Positions 44,401 through 55,238 of a stretch of DNA of 64,000 nt are shown one piece after another. How positions within the stretch are numbered: position 1 is the first letter of the stretch; each line of letters begins with the position of its first letter. The stretch comes from Oegoconia quadripuncta (taxonomy: Eukaryota > Arthropoda > Insecta > Lepidoptera > Autostichidae), in NCBI GenBank assembly GCA_949316235.1, contig OX438758.1, positions 7,473,731-7,537,730 of the forward strand. The letters run 5' to 3'. A program made the position numbers and the translations under genes. Under the pieces are notes generated by a model. It searched no databases, was not told the DNA's origin, and saw only the letters and a list, made by a program, of their open reading frames with translations.

Positions 44401-47400
44401 AGGCTCAAAGTCAAAGGCTCAAAGACGAAGGCTCAAATTCGAAGGCTCAAAGTCGAAGGCTGAAAGTCGAAGGCTCAAAGTCGAAGACTCAAAGTCGAAG
44501 AATCAAAGTCGAAAGCTCAAAGTCGAAGGCTCAAAACCGAAGGCTCAAAATCGAAGGCTCAAAGACGAAGGCTCAAAGTCGAAGACTCAAAGTCGAAAAG
44601 TAAAATTCATAGTCAAAGTCATAGTCAAAATCACAGTCAAAGTCATAGTCAAAGTCATAGTCATAGGCAAAGTCGTAGTCATAGGCAAAGTCATAGTCAA
44701 AGTCATAGTCGAAGACAAGAATCTAGCCATGATGTGGTAGCTTTAGCGGGTTTAGTCAAGAATAACTGTGATACATTAACAGATGAACAAAAGTTAGTAT
44801 ACGAACAAATAATAACTAGTGCAAATGCAAGTGAGGGCCAAATTTTCTTTTTAGATGCTCCAGGAGGAACCGGCAAAACGTACCTATTAAATTTGATTTT
44901 GGGAAAAATAAGGGTCACACGTGATATTGCATTAGCTGTGGCTTCTTCAGGAATTGCCGCAACACTTTTGCAAGGCGGTCGCACCGCGCACTCGACCCTA
45001 AAGTTGCCACTTAACTTAACAAATGTAGAAACTCCATTATGTAATATTTCAAAACAGAGCAAATTTGCAGAAGTATTAAGAAGAACTAAAATTATTGTCT
45101 GGGATGAAAGTACTATGGCCCATAAAAAAGGTATAGAAGGTTTGAATAGATCGCTGCAAGACATACGGAGCAATAAAAGATTGATGGGTGGTTTGACTGT
45201 ATGGCTGGCGGGAGACTTTCGTCAAACTCTACCAGTAGTTCCAAGGGGAACACGTGCCGATGAGATAAAAGCGTGTCTTAAAAGATTATCATTGTGGTCC
45301 TCGGTCAAAATATTAAAATTAACAAAAAATATGAGAGTCCACCTTGGAGGTAATGTTTCCGCCGGCCAATTTTCAGACCTTTTGCTAAAACTGGGTAACG
45401 GTGATTACCCCGAAAAAGATGGCATGATATCTATCCCTGCCGGTCTGTGTACTACAGACACAACAGTTGAAAACCTGATTTCAAAAATTTATCTAGACAT
45501 TGCTCTCATTATAGAAAAATCAATAGAGTGGTTATGCGAAAGAGCTATACTGACCCCAAAGAACGACCAAGCAGCGGTCATCAATGACATATTATTGAAC
45601 TCTTTTGAAGGACAACAGATTATTCATAGCTCAATAGATACCGTGGTAAACACCGACGATGCCGTTTATTATCCCGTAGAATTTTTGAACACTTTGAACC
45701 CACCGGGTATGCCATATCACAGACTTTTACTACGTGTGGGTGCACCTGTTATGTCATTGAGAAATTTAAAGCCACCCAAACTTTGTAACGGTACTAGGTT
45801 GCAAGTCAAGGTTTTGCATCGGAACGTAGTAGAGGCCACTATTTTAACAGGTCCTGCTCAGGGAGAAACAGTGTTTGTACCGCGTATTCCATTAATACCA
45901 AATGATCTTCCCTTTGAATTCAAAAGGCTTCAGTTTCCACTAAAGGTCTGTTTTGCCATGACAATAAATAAGTCGCAGGGGCAAACTCTCAAATTCGCCG
46001 GAGTAGACCTACGACAGGACTGTTTCTCTCACGGTCAGTTCTATGTGGCATGCTCCCGTGTAAGTTCACCTCAAAGTTTGGTTCTATTGCTACCACCTTC
46101 AAACATGGCAAAGAATGTTGTTTATAAGGAAGTACTTTAATAAATATAAACCAGAATTTTTCAAAAAGGTCTTTTAATGGTTCCCTGTCTTAATTCATTT
46201 ACCTGGCAAAACACCAACATTGTTCCACATACCTGTTATCTGCCCAGGGTCTTTTCCTGTTTGAGATAAACTCTACGTGGTAATTTTTCTGCTGAATGTA
46301 TTCCCGTGGGAAAGTAATAAAGTGTTGATTCATGTAGTCTACGCGGACGAAGTCGCGGGCAGCTGCTAGTATTTTATATTCGTATGTATTGAAATATGTA
46401 CTTATTTATGTATTTATGTACTTATTAGTATGTAGTTATATTTATATTCAGTTAGGTTTTCTTATCTATCATATTTATTCATTTCTTTAGATGTCCATTG
46501 TGCACGTCTTATATCTGCCTGTTCCAGTCATATCTCTCTTTCGTAGGTCTGCTGGAAGAAATTTCATTGTAGAAATAAGCAGAACCTATTGTGTCGTCTC
46601 TATTATGTTGTATCTGTATGTTTTTTTTTCTTTTGTGCAATAAATGATAAAAAAAAGAACACCTGCCGTAGGTCATTCTATAGACCGACGTCCATTCCAA
46701 TTCATAAATACTTACTAAAACTCTTCAACTCTCGTGCTATTCATCCCATATACCAACCCAGTGGTAGGCGATGCAGTTACGTTTACATGTGTCAGATACA
46801 CTCTGTTTTCACTTCTAAACAAAGGATCAGGTATAGGACCATTCTTGATAATGCATTTGGAATGCTTGGCAAAGAACTGGCGGATGCAGTTCAGGTCGTA
46901 GACGAAGCAGGGGCGCTCTATAGCAGCGTCATCGTCTGAAAATTGTGTGCTTGTACGAGTATCTTCTGTTGACTTGAGTGAAACATTTACATAGGTACAT
47001 GGAATTGATTAGAAAATAGAGAACCAAATGGGAAAAATATATTCTAATGGCCAATACGTTGCAATACTTCAATGCAATTGTTCTTTATGTTCCGAGTGCA
47101 TCATCAAATGCCCCTTGACTAGCACCTCAGCTCTGCCACATTATACAAAGTGACCTGATTATAGTAGTTATTCCGATCTCCCAATAGGTACACCATCATA
47201 GCTGGTCCCGATTCATCAAGATGTGATTAGTATTAAATATAACCTAATTGGGTTTTTATTGTATTTTTAGTACTGTTTTTATTAATATATTTTTGATGGA
47301 CACTGGGTATTGCTAGATCTGATTTAAAGTATTGAAATATATAGGCCGGTGCATACATATAATTAAAAAAAATATAATCATATTGAAGTAATTATACACA

Positions 47401-48311
47401 ACATAAATAATCGTTATTAATGATTTCAATTCTACCGCCTCCGTGGCTCAATGTAAATAACATTGGGTTTACGATTGGGAGGTCGCGGGTTCGATCCCCA
47501 GCGGGGTACATGTTTAAGTACTCGGTTTAGTTGGTGGTAGGGCATTTTAAATGTCCGCCTGGCTAGCTACCACCATCTTATCTAAATCTGCCACCAAGCA
47601 ATCAAAATCAAAAATCAATCAAAATCAAAAAATGCTTTATTTTGTAGGTACACAGGGTACACTTAAAATAGTCAGATTTTACATTTTTAAAGCTACTGCT
47701 TGTTCAAAAGGCAATTTTCCCCTGAGAAGAACAAGCAAGAAACTCGAGAGGTCGCTCTTTTAAAAAAAGGTTTTTATATTACAAAATTATTATTTTATAT
47801 TATAATATTTCATTATTAATTGTGAAATAGCCTGGTTATGCGAACGGGCTGGTTATGTCCATGATTGTTTATCATCTAAATAATCTGATATTTTATAATA
47901 TGCTTTCTTAATAAGTTTCTGTTTTATAGTATCTTTAAATTTTAATAGCATTGTTGTGTTCCGGTTGTCAGGGATAAGATAACCAGTCCCTCAAATGTGT
48001 TGGGGTTTCCGGGTCGCGCTTCCACCTTGACCTCATCTTCACTTACCTAACATCAGGTGTGATTGAGTTCAAGCACCAACCCGATGTGCATAGAAAAAAC
48101 AATTCTTATAAACTAGTAATTTGACTATTAACCGCGGATCTCTCAAATAGTTGTATTTCATAAAGGCTTGAAACTACCACGGATACCAACCTGGGTTACC
48201 GACATGTTCGTACTGTCTTATCTTGCCTCCATTATCCTTTAAGTATACACCCTCAGCAACAGACAAACATCCACAGCACACGGTCAACAGAAGTAAACAG
48301 ACGTCCTTCAT
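38420..48311 (-). CDS. Fibrohexamerin/P25-like secreted protein, gene D (5 exons)
   Basis: Exons: 48191-48311, 46716-46935, 39693-39832, 39327-39455, 38420-38562, all GT-AG; 753 nt, 250 residues. Signal peptide MKDVCLLLLTVCCGCLSVAEG, then a polar linker ending VGNP. Exon 2 gives DDDAAIERPCFVYDLNCI, a third Cys and GPIPDPL; sequons occur in VNVTA and MNSTR. Exon 5 ends CDFGLKVL. Intron 2 is about 6.9 kb because it contains a whole Helitron-like element whose helicase runs antisense, plus two SINE-A pieces. A decayed duplicate of exon 5 lies just above the real one. It is the sister of gene E. Frame and splice sites are intact despite the insertions. Confidence 0.8.
38600..38734 (-). pseudogene. 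Decayed duplicate of exon 5 in intron 4 of gene D
   Basis: An acceptor (TTTACAG, minus) precedes a sequence reading DPVIIQAVDEFF, matching the start of the real exon 5 (DPVVIQAVAELF). Similarity fades, the final CDFG is lost, and the frame runs on into other sequence. Gene E keeps a more decayed relic at about 50360-50440, so the duplication predates the D/E split. Splicing to it would give a protein without the last cysteine. Confidence 0.6.
39945..40130 (+). mobile_element. SINE-A head fragment in intron 2 of gene D
   Basis: Head with GGTTCGATCCCCAGCGGGGT near 40000 and short body traces (ggtggtagggcatttc) after an AT-rich interruption. Confidence 0.55.
40490..40790 (+). mobile_element. 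SINE-A, full length, in intron 2 of gene D
   Basis: Box A GTGGCTCAATGTAAAC, box B GGGTCGATCC, body block and tail cccgttgagcataaaaaaa. Confidence 0.72.
40900..41020 (+). pseudogene. LINE RNase-H/C-terminal relic
   Basis: The frame reads MGLADNSTCNKKSKSMKHLL then CDCEAMATRW, resembling the C-terminal segment of non-LTR polyproteins (G-L-x-D-x-x-C...EHILCDCEAL). A stop follows quickly. Confidence 0.4.
42120..42540. repeat. 14-bp tandem repeat (gtcgaaggctcaaa)
   Basis: About 28 imperfect units. A second array of the same unit is at 44290-44610. Lysine/serine/arginine-rich frames here are repeat artefacts. Confidence 0.85.
42541..43240. repeat. 12-bp microsatellite (agtcatagtcaa)
   Basis: More than fifty near-perfect units. 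The minus strand reads as a 210-codon Met-Thr-Leu-Thr frame and the plus strand as Ser-His-Ser-Gln; both are consequences of a stop-free 12-mer. Confidence 0.92.
43249..44640. repeat. Internal duplicate of the Helitron 5' block
   Basis: Starts agagtttccaaatttggcac, as at 41478. Within it, sub-blocks of about 120 bp around gatgttgattatgaaaatga recur several times, so the copy is longer than block 1. Confidence 0.75.
44734..46140 (+). CDS. Helitron Pif1-type helicase domain (Rep part missing)
   Basis: 468 codons counted from 44734, which is a GTG; the frame is open upstream to 44464, so the true start is not known. Motifs by that numbering: Walker A APGGTGKT at 42-49, Walker B WDEST at 123-127, GDFRQ at 160-164, and C-terminal NKSQGQTL at 412-419 with YVACSR at 437-442. 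These are the SF1B Pif1 helicase signatures found at the C-terminal end of Helitron Rep-Hel proteins; the activity is 5'-3' DNA unwinding during rolling-circle transposition. Immediately upstream the same frame runs through the microsatellite as SHSQ units. Without a Rep domain the protein cannot mobilise the element alone. The helicase itself looks intact. Confidence 0.85.
   Translation: MVALAGLVKNNCDTLTDEQKLVYEQIITSANASEGQIFFLDAPGGTGKTYLLNLILGKIRVTRDIALAVASSGIAATLLQGGRTAHSTLKLPLNLTNVETPLCNISKQSKFAEVLRRTKIIVWDESTMAHKKGIEGLNRSLQDIRSNKRLMGGLTVWLAGDFRQTLPVVPRGTRADEIKACLKRLSLWSSVKILKLTKNMRVHLGGNVSAGQFSDLLLKLGNGDYPEKDGMISIPAGLCTTDTTVENLISKIYLDIALIIEKSIEWLCERAILTPKNDQAAVINDILLNSFEGQQIIHSSIDTVVNTDDAVYYPVEFLNTLNPPGMPYHRLLLRVGAPVMSLRNLKPPKLCNGTRLQVKVLHRNVVEATILTGPAQGETVFVPRIPLIPNDLPFEFKRLQFPLKVCFAMTINKSQGQTLKFAGVDLRQDCFSHGQFYVACSRVSSPQSLVLLLPPSNMAKNVVYKEVL
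46342..46369 (+). terminator. Helitron 3' hairpin and CTAG end
   Basis: CGCGGACGAAGTCGCG folds as a short stem with a GAA loop and one bulge, followed by GGCAGCTG and CTAG. This fits Helitron 3' termini. Confidence 0.7.
47437..48098 (+). mobile_element. SINE-A split by a LINE 3' tail
   Basis: 47437-47600 is the SINE-A head and body, 47943-48098 its tail. The 342 bp between begin aatcaaaatcaaaaatcaat and contain aagaacaagcaagaaactcg, typical of a lepidopteran LINE 3' end in reverse orientation. It lies in intron 1 of gene D. Confidence 0.68.
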
Positions 48312-48369
48312 GTTAAAGCGATTTCAGTAAACTATACTGAGTAAATTGGCTTTAAGTGAAATAAATACG

Positions 48370-48381
48370 ATCGCGTGATAA
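48370..48381. promoter_or_regulatory. ATCGCGTGATAA motif upstream of gene D
   Basis: 59-70 bp above the ATG; CTTAAAGCC (minus) lies between motif and gene in the position of the TATA-like box of gene C. Confidence 0.6.
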
Positions 48382-48389
48382 TTTAAAAA

Positions 48390-49190
48390 GTAGCTTTAGT
48401 TTACAATGGTAGATCATGTTGGTGGTGTTTTGACTACAAATCAATCAAGGAGGTATAAGTTTACAGTAGTAACCTGACGGCATAGGCACTAAGTAGTTCT
48501 ATGGTGTTTCACTTTCATAAAGTGTTCATAATCATTACTCTTTCACTCATCTTTACGTTGCTAATAAGTTTAGGACCCAATTTCGAAAGATATATAAGTG
48601 AAAGCCATTTGTGCGACGCTAGATAATCGAAGTGCCATACGAATAAAACGCTATTTAGCCGATGGGCCATTTAATCGAAAATACAAATATGCGAAAGCCA
48701 TAAGGTCGAATATACAGACCCCTATCTGTAGCGAGCGAGCGAGCGAAACGAGCGAGCAATATGGGTCGGGGCTAAAATTAGGTTCAGAAGGTCAACCTTC
48801 GATATTAGGTTGACATATTTGTAATATTTTCGAAGTCATCGCACAACTGTACATTCGTATTCACTATCATTATATTTTGCTGTTGTTGCTTTATAATTGG
48901 TTATAATATAGCTTATATGTAAGAAACATTTCCAAAAGTACTTAGTTATTAAGCCACACTAGCTTATTTCAAAAATTATTTCCAATGGACATTCCATTGG
49001 AAATAATTTCCTACGTTTCATCGGATACAGTAAAAGCAACAATAGTTGAATAAGACTCTTGTTTTGCTAATCTAAAGACTATTTTAAATATACCTAAATT
49101 TAACAAAACTGTTAAAATATCATGTAGGCAAACAAAGGAACTAAAATATAAGCTCATGTGCCTATAAAATTAATCAACTAATTCATCACC
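48390..49190. other. No gene recognised between genes D and E
   Basis: AT-rich; contains a short GAGC repeat (gcgagcgagcgagcgaaacg near 48731) of unknown meaning. Confidence 0.4.
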
Positions 49191-49194
49191 ATCA

Positions 49195-49570
49195 TCATGT
49201 CAGCCACAAGACGTCCACTGCTGAGCATAAACCTCCCCCAAATATTTCCAGAGCTTCCGACGTCTACTTCCTTATTGGTTTCAATTACAAAATTACTTTA
49301 TTTCCTGGATACTTCCAGGATGTTTAATTTTCTATCTTCTGATTTTTTTTTATGAATGACTACAATCTCACCTGATGGAAAATGACGATGTGGGCGAAGG
49401 AAGGTGGGTAAAGCATGCGATCTCAATACATGCCTATTCACCCTAGTCTTGAAGATCTCAAGGTTGTAGGATTCAGCAAAGACTGATGGCGCCGGATGAG
49501 AGTTCCATGCCTTGGCTTTGCTTATTACCTATGAATGAAGAATCGAACCGCTTAGTGCGAATGTTCTCTA
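49195..49570. repeat. Two lepidopteran retroelement fragments
   Basis: 49195-49255 contains gacgtccactgctgagcata; 49345-49570 contains gaagatctcaaggttgtagg and a gagagttccatgcc block. Both are recalled as common repeat tails in moths. Confidence 0.45.
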
Positions 49571-50149
49571 TTCGGTTCAGTTCGGATTGCGCATGTATTT
49601 TTATAGCATTTTTGTGAAAAGTACGTTATGTAGTACAATATATTAAACCGACAAGAGCATAGGCTCTTAAATTGTAGAGAGAGAATACAATAGATTACAT
49701 AAAATATCAATACTTGCTTCAAATGCAAGGTGTTTGAGGAGAATCAAAATTATTCAAGTTGGATAAGATATTTATGACTGCACTCTTGAATGAGTACAAT
49801 AAAGTAGACGTTAAACACACAGAAACACATATCACTCAAAGTCACATACAGTAAATATAAATATATTTATTTGTTTTTAAACATTGTATTTAAACAAATG
49901 TATTTTATCGCACCTATCATCTCACAATTCTAACATTTGGGGCATTTCGGGGCACTGAAAACCAGCGCTGTGATTCGTCGCAGCATGAACTGACTGCTAA
50001 CCCATTTGTGCACGCCGCTACACGTGACAGAATTGTCGGGATCTTCTTCATAATTGTATGTCTATTTTAGCTATAATTTACTACTTCTTGGTTTTTGTAT
50101 CGTGTTGTGGTGTTCATAATAAACTATTCTTATTCTTAACAAAATAGTT

Positions 50150-53100
50150 TTAAAATACTTTCAACCCAAAGTCACAAATATTGTATTGTATATAAGTTGG
50201 AATGTAGAAAGGGGACTCCGCCAGCATCTCCTCTTGACCGGATGTGGCAAGATCCGTAAACAACTCAACAACAGCTTGTATTACCACTGGATCTGCAAAT
50301 AAATATCGGAAATTGCTTAAGAGAATATTAAGATGATCCGCTCAATAAGCAAATCTACGGGATCCTATATTGAAAAAACGTGAGAGAAATGTGAACAGGC
50401 GTGGCATCTCAATATGAGCAACAAAATGCTCATAAAGTGTGCTTAGTTGTCTTAATACGCATGGTTTCGCTTGAGTGAGTGCCAATTAGAGCGTTAGATT
50501 AACGTACTGGTGATTGCAATAATTGTTTTTACAATAACTACAGGTGACATCACTTTTGCTTTTGATCTAAACGCGGCACAGTGTATTTGCCAAAACGAGA
50601 CAATACTGTTCGCTGACACTCGCAGTGCTCATGTCAAAATGTAGTGCATATAGGGTCTTCTACATCGTGCAGTAGAACGCAGTTGAATTAGTCCCGGAGT
50701 CGGAGACATATATGTAATATCAATACGTGATTGGTATATCTTCCACTCCATTCTAAATCATTTGAGTTATTTCGTCTTGTTACTGGTTTCTTATAGGTTT
50801 TCATCTAAATATTTTTTTATACATGAATACCTTTCATTTTGAATTTCTTTCGTCAAGACTTATCATACCCATATCGGTAAGGTGATAGAATATTTGTTGT
50901 CAAACGTGATAAAATGGCTGCTAACTTCTGCCATCTTGGATTTAACAAAATGACAAACCTATACAAACCTATACAAAACCTATAAAACCCTATACAAACT
51001 CCAAGGACTAAAACAAATCTAACGACAACTCATAAAATCGGCTAATACATTCATTGTCATCATCATCATCAGTCCGTAAACATCCCACTGCAAGGATATA
51101 GGCATTCCCTCATATATAAGGGAGTATGGGCCATAGTCCATCACGCTGGCTCAATGCGGGTTGGGGACTTCACATGCCTTTGATTTTTATTTCTCAGGCA
51201 TGCAGGTTTCCTCGCAATGTTTTGCTTCACAATTTAAAAACAGTGGGATACATGCACATAAGTAATTAAATTAAATGTAAAAACTCATTGGTACATGGCC
51301 TGTCTGAGAACCGAATCCGGACCTCCCAAATTGACATTACCTTAATCCCAAATTACCCTAACTATCCATTTGCCTTCGCCGTAGTCGAATAAAAAGTTGG
51401 AGCGTTCCAAAATATGGGAATGTATTTCATAGTTATATATACCTGTATATATAACTATAAGATAGTTATATATATACCTAGAATATGTATACCTGGGTTA
51501 CTAGCTACTTCAGGTCCAAATATTGTCACTGGGGTGGCGTCGTCGACATACGCTGTCACCTCAGCCTTGTCCAGCTGTATGTCGTTGATGTTGGGAATTA
51601 CTGCAGTGAACGATACTGATCCTGTACAAATATTCTTTGTATTATTTTTGTGTGCAATAAAGGATTTAATAATACTAATAAATATAGGTTTAGGATTTAT
51701 TTTCCGTTAACACCTCTCTACGCTTTGTTATATTACTTTGCCAAATTGAGGAGAAATTCTACTAGATCTTGTGGAGAATTTACGCACTTTCTTCCACTAG
51801 TAAAACTCATTATAAAATCTACATACATTTACTACTGAATATCTTTTTAATATATGAATCCCCAATTTTGTGGACTGGATCAATAACCACATTCAATTGC
51901 TTGACCGCGCTAATATCATTTTCGTATTTTTCGGGTTATTTCAAGCTAATGCCTGAATATCATTCCAAGTCTATGAAATCAAATCCAAGTCTATCCAATA
52001 AGGTACAAAAAGGTTTAAATTCGCGCTTCGATATATTTAAAAAAAAAGAGCGTGGTCCTCAATATTTATGCATTTGGTTTTATTCCGCAGTCTCTTCGAG
52101 GTTCCTTGGGGGTGAGATAGGACAATACCTCTGTCTTGCAGTGTCATAGCTTCATTACGTTAATGTGATGTTATTTTCCCAACTTTTAGGGATACATCAA
52201 GTATAAAAATGGTAAAAAATAATACTGATATTTACTGTATGTCACGTCTCCGGGACTCAGGACCGTTATTGGCTCTCTGCCATTCCGGTAAAACCTCAAG
52301 TATATGTTAGGGGTAAACTGCCTTAGAGGGCTTACTTGGATGGTGAAGACAATCTTATTTGATGCTTTGTTGATACTGCAAACAGAGAAAACACTATTTG
52401 ATAATTCATTTGTTTGTTTATTTGTTGCTTCAAATATAATTGTTGCTTTATTGTTAAATTTTATATTATTATAATGACATCGGATACAATAAAATTTTGA
52501 ATTATTGTGACATTAGACTAAATTAACTGACATTTTATTATTATTATTGATGGATTATTATTATAATTTTTTATTTGATTGCAATTGTTTAGGTATTTAA
52601 ATCTATTATTTTATTATGAATTCTATTCTGCATGCCAGTTCCTGGTAAAATGTGTGATACTTTATTTTATAATTAACAACCTTGTGTACCACATTTTTAG
52701 CAAATAAAGATTATTCTATTCTATTCTATTCATTATAGTATGTGAGTGAGATGCTTCCGATCGCTATCGGCCATGGCGACAACTTCGATTCCTAATCGGT
52801 TTGGCGCTATTGCGCTCGAAGATGGCTAATATAGCCGATTTTTATGCTGAACGCACTTGCGCAATGTGGGCACGTAGTGATAATGAAAGAAAGCGGGTGG
52901 ACGGGTTTCATCTCGTCGCGGTTATCGTCGAGGTAGCTTTAGGCTGCTCCTCGATATCGCTTACTCTCCTATGCACTATTTCTGCGCCTGCGCCATTCAG
53001 GACGTTCTCCTGCCAAACCTTCCCATAGAGATGGCTCAAATCTCTTTATTTCATTACAGTAAAGAATATATTAAATACATGTTTATATGAACAATGTATT

Positions 53101-54150
53101 AGCGCTTGACTTCGATCAAACGTAAACGATGATTAAACCGCAGCAGGTGAGATCGGACTTAACCGAAACCGTAAACAAACAAACAAATATTCTTTATTGC
53201 ACAACAATAAGAAGCATAACAACGATAAATAAGAAAAAGATATCCCCATTTTGGCGGCCTTATCACTTCCAGGCAACCTTTGGGTTAGGAAGCAGTACGC
53301 AGATGATATGTAGGTAGCGTGCGCGGTAAACTAATTTTAATAAAATAAATAAATCACGCATATAAATACATACGTTAATTGAATACATACAAACATACAT
53401 ACATAACATATATATAAAAAATAATACATATAATATATACCCATATTTAAATTTATACTAATTAAATAGTACGTAACTAAGCACACAAAATAAGCACAGT
53501 AAACTTTATGAAAGATGTGCTAACTACCTGACAGGTGATGGCAGTCAGTCAGTCACAAAAAAAAACCTTAGACCCATATCATTAGAATAATTAAACGACA
53601 GGCAAGTAAGTCTTGCCTTATGTTATCCTACAGACTAATGTCCTTTAAGAATTTGTTCATAAATACTTACTAAAACTCTTCAATCCTCGTGCTATTCATG
53701 CCATATATCATCACATTAGTAGGCGTTGCAGTTACGTTAACATGTGTCAGATACACTTTGTTTTCACTTCTAAATAAAGGATCAGGTACAGGGCCATTTC
53801 TGATGATGCATTTGGAATGCTTGGCAAAGAACTGGCGGATGCAGTTGAGGTCGTAGACATAGCACGGGCGCACTATAACAGCGTCATCGTCTGAAAATTG
53901 TGTTCATGTACATACAAGCTTCGGTTGACTTGATCAAAATATTTACTTAGGTACCTACATCGAAATGATTAAGAATCTCTCAAATAATTTGCACTTTTAC
54001 AAAGGCTCGAAACTATGCTAGATACCGACCTGGGTTACCAACATATTCGTACTGTCTTGTCTTGTCTCCATCATCCTTTGAATATACAGCCTCAGTCACA
54101 GATAAACATCCACAACACACGGTCAAGAAAAGTAAGCAGACGTCTTTCAT
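50150..54150 (-). CDS. Fibrohexamerin/P25-like secreted protein, gene E (5 exons)
   Basis: Exons: 54030-54150, 53671-53890, 52236-52375, 51493-51621, 50150-50292, all GT-AG; 753 nt, 250 residues. Signal peptide MKDVCLLFLTVCCGCLSVTEA. Exon 2 reads DDDAVIVRPCYVYDLNCI, with Val where the paralogues have Glu before RPC, and GPVPDPL; sequons in VNVTA and MNSTR. It ends CDFGLKVF, with Phe in place of Leu at the last residue. The centre of exon 4 (51507-51599) is identical to gene F over 93 bp although other exons differ clearly, which suggests gene conversion. Likely a functional secreted glycoprotein, and closest to gene D overall. Confidence 0.8.
51058..51340 (-). mobile_element. SINE-C in intron 4 of gene E
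   Basis: Tail block catcatcatcagtccg at the low end, then gagtatgggccatagtccat; the head is damaged at about 51310-51340. Confidence 0.6.
53165..53320. repeat. Retroelement 3' tail in intron 2 of gene E
   Basis: aaatattctttattgcacaa followed by a cttccaggcaacc block; resembles LINE 3' ends in Lepidoptera. Confidence 0.4.
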
Positions 54151-54215
54151 TTTATATAGATTTCAGACAAATGTGAGCCACACTGAGTAAATTACCTTTA
54201 AATTAAATGAACACA

Positions 54216-54227
54216 ATCGCGTGATAA
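54216..54227. promoter_or_regulatory. ATCGCGTGATAA motif upstream of gene E
   Basis: 66-77 bp above the ATG; TTTAAAGG (minus) lies between motif and gene. Confidence 0.6.
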
Positions 54228-54229
54228 GT

Positions 54230-55235
54230 TAACACCAGGTACGTTTGCAATGCAATGCAAGATCAAGTTTTTGACTAATCAATCACGAAGGGTCAGCTCA
54301 CGACTGGATGAGTAGCATGAAATCAATAAGCCGCTCATCTCGAATAAAACCGCGTGCTACCTGATGGCGAACGACGGAATTAAGTAGTTTCGTAATGTTT
54401 AATAGCATCATCATATCATTTATTTCACTATGAACCTACAATGAACTATGAACTAGGTAGTCTCAACCACGTGCATTTAAAAGTAAGGGCTTGAAATGAA
54501 TAAACATTTTTAATTTTTAATTTAATTTAATTTAATTTAATTAATGAACCCCGTTAGGGCATTGTAATACAATACAATAGGTGGTTAGCTGCATTGAAAT
54601 ATATATTATAAAATTTTACTTCTATATCTACAAAATCTAAGTTATACATTTTCATTAATCTAAAACCAGCATGATAATATCATTTGCCCTAAAACAACTA
54701 TTCCTCTTTAAAATCGAAAAATTCCTCAAGTCCTTCATGGAATTGAGAGTTCTTTTCTAGATTTTTTATAGGTAGACTGAACTATTAAATATTTAAATAT
54801 TTTTACAGACATGTGATATGGTCCTGCACTAATAATGTGTAGTTTTGTAATGCGCTGCTAATCTATTTGAAAGTAAATAATTATTTGAAAGCAGCATTCA
54901 TCCTCGTTATCTTCCATGACGTTTGCATAACAATTTGTTATGTACTGGACAAAAGATACAAACGACAGATTTTTTTGCTTATGACAAAAATTCATGCTAA
55001 ATCAATAAATTAGTATAACTTAGGACTTTATAGTAGCTCGGATGCTATTCGGATATTTCGGATAACATTCAACATTTTCTACAAAAGATGGTTGAAAAGT
55101 ACATTTAATTGCAATGTTATACAATATTATGTACACTCGAGTTCCACACTTTCTTGAAGTCAAAGATGTTTAAAAAAATCTAAATTATTACAAATTGTAG
55201 AGTTTACTTAAGACTGAACTCTTGCACACACTGAA
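54230..55235. other. Spacer between genes E and F, no gene recognised
   Basis: AT-rich with a TTTAA run near 54515-54540. No exon or element recognised. Confidence 0.4.
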
Positions 55236-55238
55236 CTA

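Larger units (their letters stand above)
41397..46369 (+). mobile_element. Helitron-like element with Pif1 helicase, no Rep domain
   Basis: 4,973 bp. It starts TCTAAATATATAAAGG preceded by A, and ends CTAG followed by T, as Helitrons insert between A and T. A hairpin (46342-46357, CGCG...CGCG stem) lies 8 nt before CTAG. Layout: 5' end with a GACT run (41421-41447); block 1 (41478-42540) ending in a 14-bp repeat; a 12-bp microsatellite (42541-43240); block 2 (43249-44640), a diverged copy of block 1; then the helicase. A HUH/Rep endonuclease domain would normally precede the helicase, and I find none. The element is therefore non-autonomous. It lies antisense in intron 2 of gene D. Confidence 0.8.

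Noticed and set aside
44703..45173. 156-codon minus-strand frame opposite the helicase
   Set aside because: Antisense shadow of a gene with clear Pif1 motifs.
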